A DNA stretch of 64,000 nucleotides, taken from the NCBI RefSeq assembly GCF_018070045.1, contig NZ_JAGPYK010000001.1, positions 1 to 64,000 on the forward strand, in the 5' to 3' direction. Position numbers and translations under genes: made by a program. The stretch is from Micromonospora sp. U21 (GTDB taxonomy: Bacteria > Actinomycetota > Actinomycetes > Mycobacteriales > Micromonosporaceae). This document shows, one piece after another, positions 44,184 to 52,106 of this stretch (the first letter of the stretch is position 1; the number at the start of each line of letters is the position of its first letter). The notes under the pieces are model-generated. The model saw only the letters and a program-made list of their open reading frames with translations. It was not told the DNA's origin and did not search any database.

Positions 44184-45257
44184 GTGGACACCCACTCCGT
44201 CGACGTCGTGGTGATCGGGGCCGGCCAGGCCGGCCTGAGCGCCGGCTACCACCTACGTCGTACCGGCTTCGCCCCGGGCGCCGGCTTCGTCATCCTCGAC
44301 GGTGACGACGGCCCCGGCGGAGCCTGGCAGCACCGGTGGCCGACCCTGCTGCTGGAGCGGGTGCACGGCATTCACGACCTACCCGGGTGGGCCTTCCCGC
44401 CCGGCGACCCGCAGCGCCCGGCGGCCGAGCAGGTCAGCGCGTACTTCGCGGGGTACGAGCGAGCCTTCGAGCTGCCCGTACGGCGGCCGGTGCGGGTCCG
44501 CGCGGTGCGGTCCCGTCCGGACGGTCGGCTGGACGTGCACACCGACGGCGACCAGTGGACCGCGCGGGCCCTCATCAACGCGACCGGCACCTGGACCCGG
44601 CCGTTCTGGCCGCACTACCCGGGTCGGTCCTCCTTCCGCGGCCGGCAGCTGCACACCGCCGACTACCAGGGCCCGGACGAGTTCGCCGGCCGCCGGGTGG
44701 TGGTGGTCGGCGGCGGCACCTCCGCGGTGCAACTGCTCGCCGAGGTCTCCACCGTCGCGGCCGCGACCACCTGGGTGACCCGCCGGCCACCCCACTTCCG
44801 CGACGAGGAGTTCGGCGCCGAGCTGGGTCGGGCCGCGGTGGCCCGGGTGGACGCGGCGGTACGCGCCGGGCGTCCGCCCGGCAGCGTGGTGGGCGTGACC
44901 GGGTTGCCGGTCACCCCGGAGATACGACGGCTGCGCGAGCGCGGCGTCCTCGACCGGCTACCCGTCTTCGACCGGATCACGCCCGACGGGGTGGCCTGGG
45001 CGGACGGGCGGTTCGTGCCGGCGGACGTGATTCTCTGGTGCACCGGCTTCCGCGCCGCGCTCGACCACCTCGCCCCGCTGGGGCTGCGCGGGCCGGGCGG
45101 CGGTATCACGATGGACGGCACCCGGGTGGTCGCCGACGAGCGGATTCACCTGGTCGGGTACGGCCCGTCGGCGAGCACCATCGGAGCGAACCGTGCCGGC
45201 CGCGCGGCGGTCAACGAGATCCGTGCGTTGCTCGCCCCGGCCCACGCTCTCGACTGA
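44184..45257 (+). CDS. Flavin-containing monooxygenase-type FAD/NAD(P) oxidoreductase
   Basis: The GTG at 44184 starts a 357-residue protein with an FAD-binding GAGQAGLSAGYHL (about 12-24), ALINATGTW near 134, where ATG is the typical linker motif, and a second dinucleotide site VVVVGGGTSAVQLLA near 172. The CTGFRAALDHL segment near 290 is also family-typical. This fits the YUCCA/CzcO-like monooxygenases that oxygenate N- or S-containing compounds. No cluster of related genes is adjacent. Cytoplasmic. Confidence 0.9.
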   Translation: MDTHSVDVVVIGAGQAGLSAGYHLRRTGFAPGAGFVILDGDDGPGGAWQHRWPTLLLERVHGIHDLPGWAFPPGDPQRPAAEQVSAYFAGYERAFELPVRRPVRVRAVRSRPDGRLDVHTDGDQWTARALINATGTWTRPFWPHYPGRSSFRGRQLHTADYQGPDEFAGRRVVVVGGGTSAVQLLAEVSTVAAATTWVTRRPPHFRDEEFGAELGRAAVARVDAAVRAGRPPGSVVGVTGLPVTPEIRRLRERGVLDRLPVFDRITPDGVAWADGRFVPADVILWCTGFRAALDHLAPLGLRGPGGGITMDGTRVVADERIHLVGYGPSASTIGANRAGRAAVNEIRALLAPAHALD

Positions 45258-45452
45258 TCCGGCTCTATTTGACGGATCGCCCGGCAGCGGGCACCGTAGG
45301 CGAGGACGGGGCCCGTCAGCTGCCCCGACGTGATGCGACGGCGACGACCGTTCGCCCCTCCTGTCGCCTCCCACGTGTGCTCGTACGCGGACCGTTTGTC
45401 CGGTCTGTGCGGTAACCGACCGCGAGCCGAGAATCCACGAGGAGTTCCGCCA

Positions 45453-45734
45453 ATGCTCACCATGACCGACAATGCCGTGCTCGTCATCCGTGACCTCGCC
45501 AACCAGCAGGACGTCGCCGAGGACGGCGGGGTGCGTATCGCCGCCGACGCCGAGGCCGGGTCGCTCACCGTGGAACTGGTGCCCGAACCGGTGCAGGGCG
45601 ACCACGTGGTCGACAACCAGGGCGCCCGGATCTTCCTCGACGAGGACGCCGTCGAACTGCTCGGTGACGCCTCGGTGGATGCCACCGTCGACGACGAGGG
45701 CATCATCCAGTTCGGCTTCACCGAAAAGGCGTAG
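45453..45734 (+). CDS. HesB/IscA-like protein lacking the conserved cysteines
   Basis: The ATG at 45453 has GAGGAG eight bases upstream. The 93 residues follow the A-type Fe-S carrier fold (AVLVIRDLANQQ at the start, GVRIAADAEAGSLTVELVPEP, GARIFLDEDAVELLGDASVDA). They contain no cysteine at all, so the three cluster ligands of true IscA/HesB are missing. A Cys-less version is a recurrent actinobacterial variant, so its role cannot be cluster transfer by the usual chemistry. It ends 7 bases before the convergent beta-family gene. Confidence 0.85.
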   Translation: MLTMTDNAVLVIRDLANQQDVAEDGGVRIAADAEAGSLTVELVPEPVQGDHVVDNQGARIFLDEDAVELLGDASVDATVDDEGIIQFGFTEKA

Positions 45735-45741
45735 CAGGGGC

Positions 45742-46842
45742 TCAGCCGGCCCGGCGGGTCTCACCGCCGCGCGACTGCCGCAGCGACCGCCCCCGCTGCG
45801 GCGGCTCCGGCTGGGAGTGCCACCCCGGGGCGGCGTCGCTGCCCGGATGCAGCAGCGCGGTCAGCACGTGCGCCAGGTGGTGCGACGTGCTCCAGGCCGC
45901 CCAGTTGGCGGCCGAGCCGGCGCCGGCGCCCCTTCGGGCCCGGCGCAGCAGCTCGTGGTCACCCCAGGAGAAGGCCGCGCCGGTGCGCGGCCAGTGCGGT
46001 GCCGAGACCAACGTGCGGCACAGGTCAGCGAACCGGTCGTCGCCCCGTCCGCCCCGCCGCGACCAGCGGTAGACCCACCAGCCGCCGTCGGCCGTGTATC
46101 GCACCGTGGGCAACCGGTCGCCCGGGTCGCCGGTGCCGGGTACGGCCGGGCCGACGCCGTAGTCGCCGTAGCCGACCCCGGCGTCGGCCAGTCGCCGCCA
46201 GAGCTGCCAGTCCCAGCGGTCCAGCCGGACCGGCTCGTCGGTGGGCAGCCGGGACAGCGTCGGCGGCATACCGCCGGCCGCCACCGTCACCGACCGCCAG
46301 GCGTGCCGACGGGCCCAGTCCAGCAGCCGGCGTACCCGCGGCTCGGCCAGCCGCACGTCCGCCGGGCAGCACACGTCCCCCGCGTCCACCAGCAGGTCGC
46401 ACTCCTCCGGCGCCAGGCCGGTGAACCGCCAGATCCGCTCGACGGCGGCGGTGCTCTCGTCCGGCCCGGCCCGGTCCTGACCGGCCCGCAGCCGGACCAG
46501 CGCCCGCCTGGCGTACGCCCGAGCTGCCGCGCCGTGCGCGACCAGCCGGCGGTCGCTCTCCGCGAGCCCGATCACCGGCACCAGCGGTACGCCCCAGCGG
46601 GCCAGCTCCGCGTCGGGGGCAGCGGGCAGAGTGCTGACGTCGACGGCTGGCAGCATCCCGACCGGCAGTCGGCGCAGGACGTCGATCGTCGCGCGATCGA
46701 CCGCGCCGACCTCCAGGATCGGGGCGAGCATCGGGGCGGCCGCCGGATCGAGGTGACTCAAGGCGTCCAGCTCGCCGCGCCGACTGGCGAGGATGGGACG
46801 GTAGACCGGTTCCGCCGCCGGGCTCCCGTGGGCGGGCTCCAT
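45742..46842 (-). CDS. Beta-family protein (phage T4 beta-like)
   Basis: The 366 residues begin with PVYRPILASRRGELDAL and contain LAPILEVGAVDR, LPAVDVSTLP and VPLVPVIGLAES, the repeated strand pattern of the beta-protein family (PF14350), probably a TIM-like barrel. A WVYRWSRRGGRG segment near 265 and an aromatic YGVGPAV stretch follow. In other genomes such proteins often sit near defence or mobile genes; here the neighbours are ordinary. No enzymatic activity is established. The C-terminal 35 residues are Arg/Pro-rich. Confidence 0.85.
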   Translation of the reverse strand: MEPAHGSPAAEPVYRPILASRRGELDALSHLDPAAAPMLAPILEVGAVDRATIDVLRRLPVGMLPAVDVSTLPAAPDAELARWGVPLVPVIGLAESDRRLVAHGAAARAYARRALVRLRAGQDRAGPDESTAAVERIWRFTGLAPEECDLLVDAGDVCCPADVRLAEPRVRRLLDWARRHAWRSVTVAAGGMPPTLSRLPTDEPVRLDRWDWQLWRRLADAGVGYGDYGVGPAVPGTGDPGDRLPTVRYTADGGWWVYRWSRRGGRGDDRFADLCRTLVSAPHWPRTGAAFSWGDHELLRRARRGAGAGSAANWAAWSTSHHLAHVLTALLHPGSDAAPGWHSQPEPPQRGRSLRQSRGGETRRAG

Positions 46843-46933
46843 ACTTCAATCTAGCCAGGTATGCGCATATGTCACAGGCTGTCGAGCCGGAATTCGGCTG
46901 CCCGGCTGTCGGCTCGGCGACTACGCTCGCCCG

Positions 46934-47827
46934 ATGCTCGCGCCAGCTCGCCGCTACCGGTCCGACGACGAGGACAGCGCCCGCTGGGCCGGCTTCCCGT
47001 TCCGGGACGGCGACATCGTGATCAGCACCCGATCCAAGAGCGGCACCACCTGGATGCAGATGATCTGTGCGCTGCTCGTGCTGCGTACGCCGGAGCTGCC
47101 GGCGCCGCTGACCGAGCTGTCACCGTGGCTGGACTGGCTGGTCGAGCCACAGGACGCGGTGTACCGCCGGCTGGCCGCGCAGCCGCACCGGCGGTTCGTC
47201 AAGACGCACACGCCACTGGACGGCGTGCCGCTCGACCCCCGGGTGCACTACGTGGTGGTGGCCCGGCACCCGCTGGACATGGCGGTCTCCCTGTACCACC
47301 AGGCCGGCAATCTGGACCGGACGCGGCTCAGCGAGCTGACCGGCCAGCCCGCCCCGGTGGGACCACCGCGAGCACGCAGGCCGGTGGGGCAGTGGCTGTC
47401 GAGCTGGGTCGACCGGGAGGTGGACCCACGCGCCGAGCTGGATTCGCTGCCCGGGGTGCTCCTGCACCTGAGTGACGCCTGGGCCCGCCGGCACGAGCCG
47501 AACGTCGAGCTGGTGCACTATGACGACCTGCGGGCCGACCTGGGCGGCCAGATGCGCCGGCTCGCCGACCGGTGGGGTCTCGCGGTGTCTCCCGAGCGCT
47601 GGCCCGACCTGGTGGACGCGGCGACCTTCGGTCGGATGCGGGAGCGCGCCGACCGGCTCGCACCGGACACGCTCGGTGTGCTGCGCGACCGCCGGGCCTT
47701 CTTTCGACATGGCGGCTCGGGGCAGGGACGGGACCTGTTGGACGCCGCCGCGCTGGCCCGCTACCGGGCGCGAACGGCGGCGCTAGCGCCACCCGACCTG
47801 CTCGCCTGGCTGCACCACGAAGCCTGA
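46934..47827 (+). CDS. Sulfotransferase domain protein
   Basis: The 297 residues show the PAPS-dependent sulfotransferase fold. STRSKSGTTWMQ (about 31-42) is the 5'-phosphosulfate loop, FVKTHTPLD near 93 the following strand with catalytic His-like positions, and VVARHPLDMAVSLYHQ (about 112-127) the 3'-phosphate motif. The C-terminal part keeps an R-x-x-F-F-R-H-G-G-S-G-Q-G-R pattern (about 255-268) equivalent to the RKG-x-x-G loop. It would sulfate an alcohol or amine on a lipid, sugar or metabolite. Monocistronic. Confidence 0.9.
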   Translation: MLAPARRYRSDDEDSARWAGFPFRDGDIVISTRSKSGTTWMQMICALLVLRTPELPAPLTELSPWLDWLVEPQDAVYRRLAAQPHRRFVKTHTPLDGVPLDPRVHYVVVARHPLDMAVSLYHQAGNLDRTRLSELTGQPAPVGPPRARRPVGQWLSSWVDREVDPRAELDSLPGVLLHLSDAWARRHEPNVELVHYDDLRADLGGQMRRLADRWGLAVSPERWPDLVDAATFGRMRERADRLAPDTLGVLRDRRAFFRHGGSGQGRDLLDAAALARYRARTAALAPPDLLAWLHHEA

Positions 47828-47832
47828 CCCCG

Positions 47833-47884
47833 AAGGAAGGGCACCTTCTTAACGCCTCCGGTTGTACAGGGGGACCTTGTTAAC
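47833..47884 (+). repeat. 52-bp dispersed repeat, copy A
   Basis: The copy is two units of about 21 bases, AAGGAAGGGCACCTTCTTAAC and a diverged second unit ending CCTTGTTAAC, joined by a GCCTCCGGT spacer. It matches the reverse complement of 50417-50468 at 41 of 52 positions without gaps. It lies just after the sulfotransferase gene. The remaining 270 bases to the cupin start at 48155 contain nothing else I can support; short ORFs there have no ribosome sites. I recall similar GC-palindromic units with TTAAC ends as abundant in Micromonospora and Salinispora genomes, but cannot verify it here. Confidence 0.8.
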
Positions 47885-48154
47885 ACTGAGCGGCCCGCGT
47901 GACACCGCGGCGGGGTCCGCAGACGAGCGCACGGCGCCGCTTCGACCGTGGTCGGAACGTCGCCGCGCTCTGGCCGTCTCCCACCACCGCAGCCGTTCGG
48001 CGGTACGCCGGCGGGGACCTGGCTCGACCGGCCGCTCGCACCGGTCAGGCATGTCGATCCCCGGCCGGCGTCAATCCAAACCTGCCAACCGTGGGGAATT
48101 CCACCATCTGCGAGTCCCGGCGTGACGCGCCGCCGAACGGGGTATGAGCCCGGC

Positions 48155-48547
48155 ATGGAGCATTTCACGATCGCGACCGTCGCTGAGAAGAGCCCGGACT
48201 TCCGGCGGGTGCTGTGGACGGGTCAGCACACCCAGTTGGTCATCATGACCATCCCGCCGGGCGGGGAGATCGGCGAGGAGGTCCACGAGGGCATCGACCA
48301 GATCCTGACCTTCGTCAGCGGCACCGGCGAGGCCCGGGTCGCCGGAGAGAAGCGGGAGGTCGTCTCCGGCGACCTCGTCGTGGTGCCGGCCGGCACCAGG
48401 CACAACTTCGTCAACACCGGCCCCAACCCGTTGGTGCTCTACACCGTCTACGGGCCGCCGGAGCACGCCGACCAGGCCGTACACCGGACCAAGGAGGAGG
48501 CCGACGCGGCCGAGGAGGCCGGCGAGGACGAGCCGCCCACGGCGTGA
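48155..48547 (+). CDS. Cupin-domain protein
   Basis: The ATG at 48155 starts 130 residues with a single cupin barrel. Motif 1 is weakly conserved (PPGGEIGEEVHEGIDQILTFVSG; about 35-57, His and Glu usable as metal ligands), and motif 2 is GDLVVVPAGTRHNFVNTG (about 74-91; His a ligand). A Glu/Ala-rich C-terminal tail follows (KEEADAAEEAGEDE). Small one-cupin proteins act as isomerases, dioxygenases or binding proteins; the activity here is unknown. It precedes a GH15 enzyme by 48 bases, and both lie between the two inverted 52-bp repeats. Confidence 0.88.
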   Translation: MEHFTIATVAEKSPDFRRVLWTGQHTQLVIMTIPPGGEIGEEVHEGIDQILTFVSGTGEARVAGEKREVVSGDLVVVPAGTRHNFVNTGPNPLVLYTVYGPPEHADQAVHRTKEEADAAEEAGEDEPPTA

Positions 48548-48595
48548 CGCTGCCGACGGCGGTCTGATCCGGGCCGATCCGGGTACCCGCGACGG

Positions 48596-50395
48596 GTGGA
48601 GCAGCAGCCGGCGATCTCCGACTACGGATTCCTGTCCGACTCCCGCTCCGGTGCGCTGGTCGGCAAGGACGGTTCGATCGACTGGTGGTGTCCGCACCGA
48701 TTCGACGGCGCCTCCGTGTTCGGGCGGCTGCTCGACCCGCGCGCCGGACACTTCCGGTTGGCGCCGGTTGGCGTGGGCGGGCCGGGGTTCCGGGTGGAGC
48801 GCTCGTACCAGCCGGACACGCTGGTGTTGCGCACGGTGCATCACACCCCGCAGGGCAGCGTGGCGGTCACCGACGCCCTCGCCGCCGAGTTCGGCGCCCG
48901 CGCGCACGAACTCGGCATCAACTCACCCGCCGTGCTGATCCGGGTGGTCGAGGGGCTGTCGGGTCGGGTCCGGATGGCGCTGGACTTCGCACCCCGCCCG
49001 GAGTACGGCCTGCTCACCCCGTACCTGCACGAGCAGCCCGACGGCGGGGTGGTGGCCGCGGCGGGCCCGGTGACACTGTTGCTGCGCTCCGCGGAGCTGC
49101 CGCTGCGGGCCGGCCGGGACCGGGTGACCCACGAGTTCGAGGTCTCCGCGGGCCAGGTGATCGGGGTGGACGTGGCGTACGGCGCGACGTACGGCGCCTC
49201 GCCGGTCCGGCTGGACCCGGTGGCCGCGCTCGCCGAGACGGTACGGGCGTGGGAGGCGTACCGGGAGCCGCACCAGTACCCGGGCCGGTACCCCGCGCTG
49301 GTCCGGCACAGCGCGACCGTGCTGACCGGTCTCACGTACGCCCGCAGTGGCGCGATCACCGCCGCGCTGACCACGTCCCTGCCGGAGCGGATCGGCGGCG
49401 ACCGCAACTACGACTACCGCTTCTCCTGGCTGCGCGACTTCTCGATGACCATGCGCGCGCTCTGGGTGGCGGCCTGCCCGCACGAGGCGTCGCGGCTGTT
49501 CGCCTGGGTGTCCCGATCGATCGGCCGCATCGGCGACGAGCCGGTGCCGGTGCTGTTCGGGTTGGAGGGGGAGCGCGACCTCACCGAGCACGGCTGCGCG
49601 CAGCTGCGCGGCTACGCCGGCAGCGGGCCGGTCCGGATCGGCAACGACGCCTGGCAGCAGCGGCAGCTCGACGTGCCGGGGGAGGTGATGTCGGCGGTCT
49701 GGCGGATGCGCGACTACCTGGGCGGGACGTTCGACGGGGAGCTGCGCGAGATGGTGCTCGGGCTGACCGAACAGGTGGCGAGCACCTGGCACCTGCCCGA
49801 CCAGGGCATGTGGGAGGCCCGCGGCCCGGAGAGGCACTACCTCTCCTCCAAGGTGCTCTGCTGGCTGACGATGGACCGGGCGGTGCGGCTCGCCGACCGG
49901 CTCGGCGAGCGGGCCGAACCGGACCGCTGGGCCAGGATCCGCGACGAGATCCGCGGTGAGGTGCTGCGGCAGGGCTGGAACGAGCGGATGGGCGCGTTCA
50001 CCGGCGTGTTCGGCTCGGCCGAGCTGGACGCCTCGGCGCTCTTCCTGCCTGTGGTGCACTTCCTGCCGGCCACCGATCCGCGGATGCGCTCCACCATGGA
50101 GGTGGTGGAGCGGGAGTTGGGCACCGACGACGGGCTGGTCCGGCGCTGGTCGACCGACCCGGCGGGTTTCGTGCTCTGCTCGTTCTGGTTGGTGGAGTGC
50201 CTGGCGCTGGCGGGCGAGCGACGCCGCGCCGAGGAGCTGTTCGAACGGGTGATCGGGCAGGCCAACGACGTGGGCCTGTTCAGCGAGCAGATCGACCTGA
50301 GCACCGGGGTGCAGCTCGGCAACACCCCGCAGGCGCTGTCGCACATCGGCCTGATCAACGCGGCCTGGCGGCTGACCGACCCGTACAGCTTCTGA
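48596..50395 (+). CDS. Glycoside hydrolase family 15 protein (glucoamylase/trehalase type)
   Basis: The GTG at 48596 starts 599 residues. The first 220 are the trehalase-like N-terminal beta domain (ISDYGFLSDSRSGALVGKDGSIDWWC..., in part). The catalytic (alpha/alpha)6 barrel starts near 225 and includes GGDRNYDYRFSWLRDFSMT and, further on, DQGMWEARGPERHYLSSKVLCWLTMDRAVRL (in pieces), where the Glu after W is a catalytic acid. The ending SQIDLSTG-like motif is LFSEQIDLSTGVQLGN. Lacking a signal peptide, it probably hydrolyses internal trehalose or maltodextrins. Mycobacterial GH15 trehalase has the same layout. Confidence 0.92.
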   Translation: MEQQPAISDYGFLSDSRSGALVGKDGSIDWWCPHRFDGASVFGRLLDPRAGHFRLAPVGVGGPGFRVERSYQPDTLVLRTVHHTPQGSVAVTDALAAEFGARAHELGINSPAVLIRVVEGLSGRVRMALDFAPRPEYGLLTPYLHEQPDGGVVAAAGPVTLLLRSAELPLRAGRDRVTHEFEVSAGQVIGVDVAYGATYGASPVRLDPVAALAETVRAWEAYREPHQYPGRYPALVRHSATVLTGLTYARSGAITAALTTSLPERIGGDRNYDYRFSWLRDFSMTMRALWVAACPHEASRLFAWVSRSIGRIGDEPVPVLFGLEGERDLTEHGCAQLRGYAGSGPVRIGNDAWQQRQLDVPGEVMSAVWRMRDYLGGTFDGELREMVLGLTEQVASTWHLPDQGMWEARGPERHYLSSKVLCWLTMDRAVRLADRLGERAEPDRWARIRDEIRGEVLRQGWNERMGAFTGVFGSAELDASALFLPVVHFLPATDPRMRSTMEVVERELGTDDGLVRRWSTDPAGFVLCSFWLVECLALAGERRRAEELFERVIGQANDVGLFSEQIDLSTGVQLGNTPQALSHIGLINAAWRLTDPYSF

Positions 50396-50416
50396 CCGGT
50401 CGCCCGCCGGTCGGCT

Positions 50417-50468
50417 GTTAAGAAGGGCCCCTTCCTCTACCGGAGGCGTTAATAAGGGCACCTTCCTT
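50417..50468 (-). repeat. 52-bp dispersed repeat, copy B (inverted)
   Basis: The reverse complement reads AAGGAAGGTGCCCTTATTAAC, then GCCTCCGGT, then AGGAAGGGGCCCTTCTTAAC: the same two-unit structure as copy A, in inverted orientation. Each unit has an internal GGGGCCC/GGTGCCC-type dyad. It lies 22 bases after the GH15 stop. Together with copy A it brackets the cupin and GH15 genes. Confidence 0.8.
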
Positions 50469-50478
50469 GTGGTGAATC

Positions 50479-50496
50479 CTGCAACAGACCTGCAAG
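50479..50496. promoter_or_regulatory. Direct CTGCAA repeats, possible sugar-regulator operator
   Basis: CTGCAAC at 50479 and CTGCAAG at 50490 are direct repeats 11 bases apart, immediately before the predicted -35. The same kind of repeated CTTGCAG/CTGCAAG element is described for LacI-type MalR/Reg1 control of Streptomyces amylase genes. Assigning it to this pectate lyase is inference. Confidence 0.4.
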
Positions 50497-50505
50497 CGCC
50501 AGGCA

Positions 50506-50535
50506 TTGACGGTGATGCGTACGCAGTCCTAGCCT
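50506..50535 (+). promoter_or_regulatory. Candidate promoter of the pectate lyase gene
   Basis: TTGACG (50506-50511) and TAGCCT (50530-50535) are spaced 18 bases apart and match the actinobacterial housekeeping sigma pattern. The gene start at 50708 leaves a leader of about 165 bases containing a few weak dyads. Prediction by eye only. Confidence 0.45.
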
Positions 50536-50707
50536 CGAAGAGACGGGAAAGCCCTTTCCCCAGGGCTTTGACCCCGCTTCACCCCGCTCCGGACACCGGG
50601 CATCCGACGGGGGCGCATCGATCCCAGGTCATGGCAGCGCGCCGTGCCGGCACGTCCTCGTACGGACGGTCGTGGGATCGCCACCACACGCGTCAAGGAG
50701 GACAACT

Positions 50708-52054
50708 GTGCACAAGAGACGACTCCCCGGCCGACGACCACTGCTGCTCGCGGTGGGCGCCGGCGCGACCGTGGCGGCCCTCGCGGCCGGCATGACCTCG
50801 GCTTTCGCGGCCACCGTCTTCACCGACGACTTCAACGACGGCAACACCTCCGGCTGGTCCAAGTCCGGCGGTACCTGGACCGTCGACGGCTCGGGCGTGC
50901 TCAACCAGTCCAACGCCGGCAGCTCTCTGGCCCGGCAGTTCGCCGGCCAGACGAGCTGGACCAACTACACGGTGCAGGCCCGGGTCAGGCCGGTCAGCTT
51001 CGGCTCGTCCAGCGCCCTGGTCGGGCTGGCAGCCCGGTCCAGCAGCAGCACCAAGATGTACCGGCTGGCCCTGCTCGGCTCCGGCCGGGCCGAACTCCAG
51101 GCCGTCAACGGCAGCAGCATCACCGCGATCGGCTCCGCGTCGCTGGGCATCGGCACCGGCAGCTGGTACACCCTGCGCATCGAGACCAGTGGCAGCACCA
51201 TCCGCGGCTTCGTCAACGGCACCCAGATCGCCGCCGGCAGCAACAGCCTGGTCGGCGCCGGCCGGATCGGCCTGGTCACCGCGTACGCCAGCGGCGGCTT
51301 CGACGACGTCGCCGTCGACTCCTCCGGTAGCGGCACCCCGACCACGCCGCCACCCACCACGCCCGGCCCGACCAATCCGCCGCCGGCGGGCTGGCCGACG
51401 CCCACCAGCAGCCAGAAGGTGGATGCGACGATCCCGGTCTCCGGCACCTTCGACGGCGGGCTCAAGCGCTACTACGGCATCGGCGACGGCGGGCAGAGCG
51501 AGAGCCAGGACCCGATGTTCGAGCTAGCCGCCGGGGCGACCCTGCGCAACGTGATCATCGGAGCGCCGGCCGGTGACGGCGTGCACTGCGAGGGCAACTG
51601 CACCCTGATCAACGTCTGGTGGGAGGACGTGGGCGAGGACGCCGCCACCTTCCGCGGCGGCACCACATACACGGTCGACGGCGGCGGCGCCCGCTCGGCC
51701 AGCGACAAGGTCTTCCAGCACAACGGCTCCGGCACCGTCCACATCAAGAACTTCCGGGTGGAGAACGCCGGCAAGCTCTACCGTGCCTGCGGCAACTGCT
51801 CCACCTCGTACCAGCGGCACGTGGTGATCGACAACGTGGTCGTCCGGGACACCGACGCGATCGCCGGCATCAACACGAACTGGGGCGACACCGCCCGGTT
51901 CAGCCGGATCACCATCGTCGGCGACCCCGACCGGGACACCTCGATCTGCGTCAAGTACCGCGGCGTGCCGAAGGGCAGTGAGCCGGTCGAGATCGGGGAG
52001 GGCGCCGACGGCATCAACTGCCTCTACGCACCGTCCGACATCACCTACCAGTAG
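50708..52054 (+). CDS. Secreted pectate lyase (PL3) with N-terminal LamG-like module
   Basis: The GTG at 50708 has AAGGAGGACAACT, a textbook ribosome site. The 448 residues consist of a signal peptide (basic start, cleaved after the SAFA near 34), a concanavalin-like beta-sandwich (about 35-212; DDFNDGNTSGWSKSGGTW at its start), a Thr/Pro linker (about 213-240) and a family 3 pectate lyase domain (about 245-448; SQKVDATIPVSGTFDGG, then GVHCEGNCTLINVWWEDVGEDA, then HIKNFRVENAGKLYRACGNC). PL3 cleaves polygalacturonate by calcium-dependent beta-elimination outside the cell. It is likely sugar-regulated, given the repeats upstream. Confidence 0.94.
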   Translation: MHKRRLPGRRPLLLAVGAGATVAALAAGMTSAFAATVFTDDFNDGNTSGWSKSGGTWTVDGSGVLNQSNAGSSLARQFAGQTSWTNYTVQARVRPVSFGSSSALVGLAARSSSSTKMYRLALLGSGRAELQAVNGSSITAIGSASLGIGTGSWYTLRIETSGSTIRGFVNGTQIAAGSNSLVGAGRIGLVTAYASGGFDDVAVDSSGSGTPTTPPPTTPGPTNPPPAGWPTPTSSQKVDATIPVSGTFDGGLKRYYGIGDGGQSESQDPMFELAAGATLRNVIIGAPAGDGVHCEGNCTLINVWWEDVGEDAATFRGGTTYTVDGGGARSASDKVFQHNGSGTVHIKNFRVENAGKLYRACGNCSTSYQRHVVIDNVVVRDTDAIAGINTNWGDTARFSRITIVGDPDRDTSICVKYRGVPKGSEPVEIGEGADGINCLYAPSDITYQ

Positions 52055-52065
52055 GCCGGCACGAC

Positions 52066-52099
52066 GGCGCCCCGCGGACCGCACGGTCCGCAGGGCGCC
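52066..52099. terminator. Hairpin between pectate lyase and threonine synthase genes
   Basis: A 15-bp stem with one mismatch (52066-52080 with 52085-52099) and a 4-base loop lies between the convergent genes. Confidence 0.7.
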
Positions 52100-52106
52100 C
52101 GCCGGC

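Noticed and set aside
44184..50395. Natural-product cluster formed by monooxygenase, sulfotransferase and cupin genes
   Set aside because: The genes are separated, differently oriented and without any scaffold synthase; they look like independent housekeeping or accessory genes.
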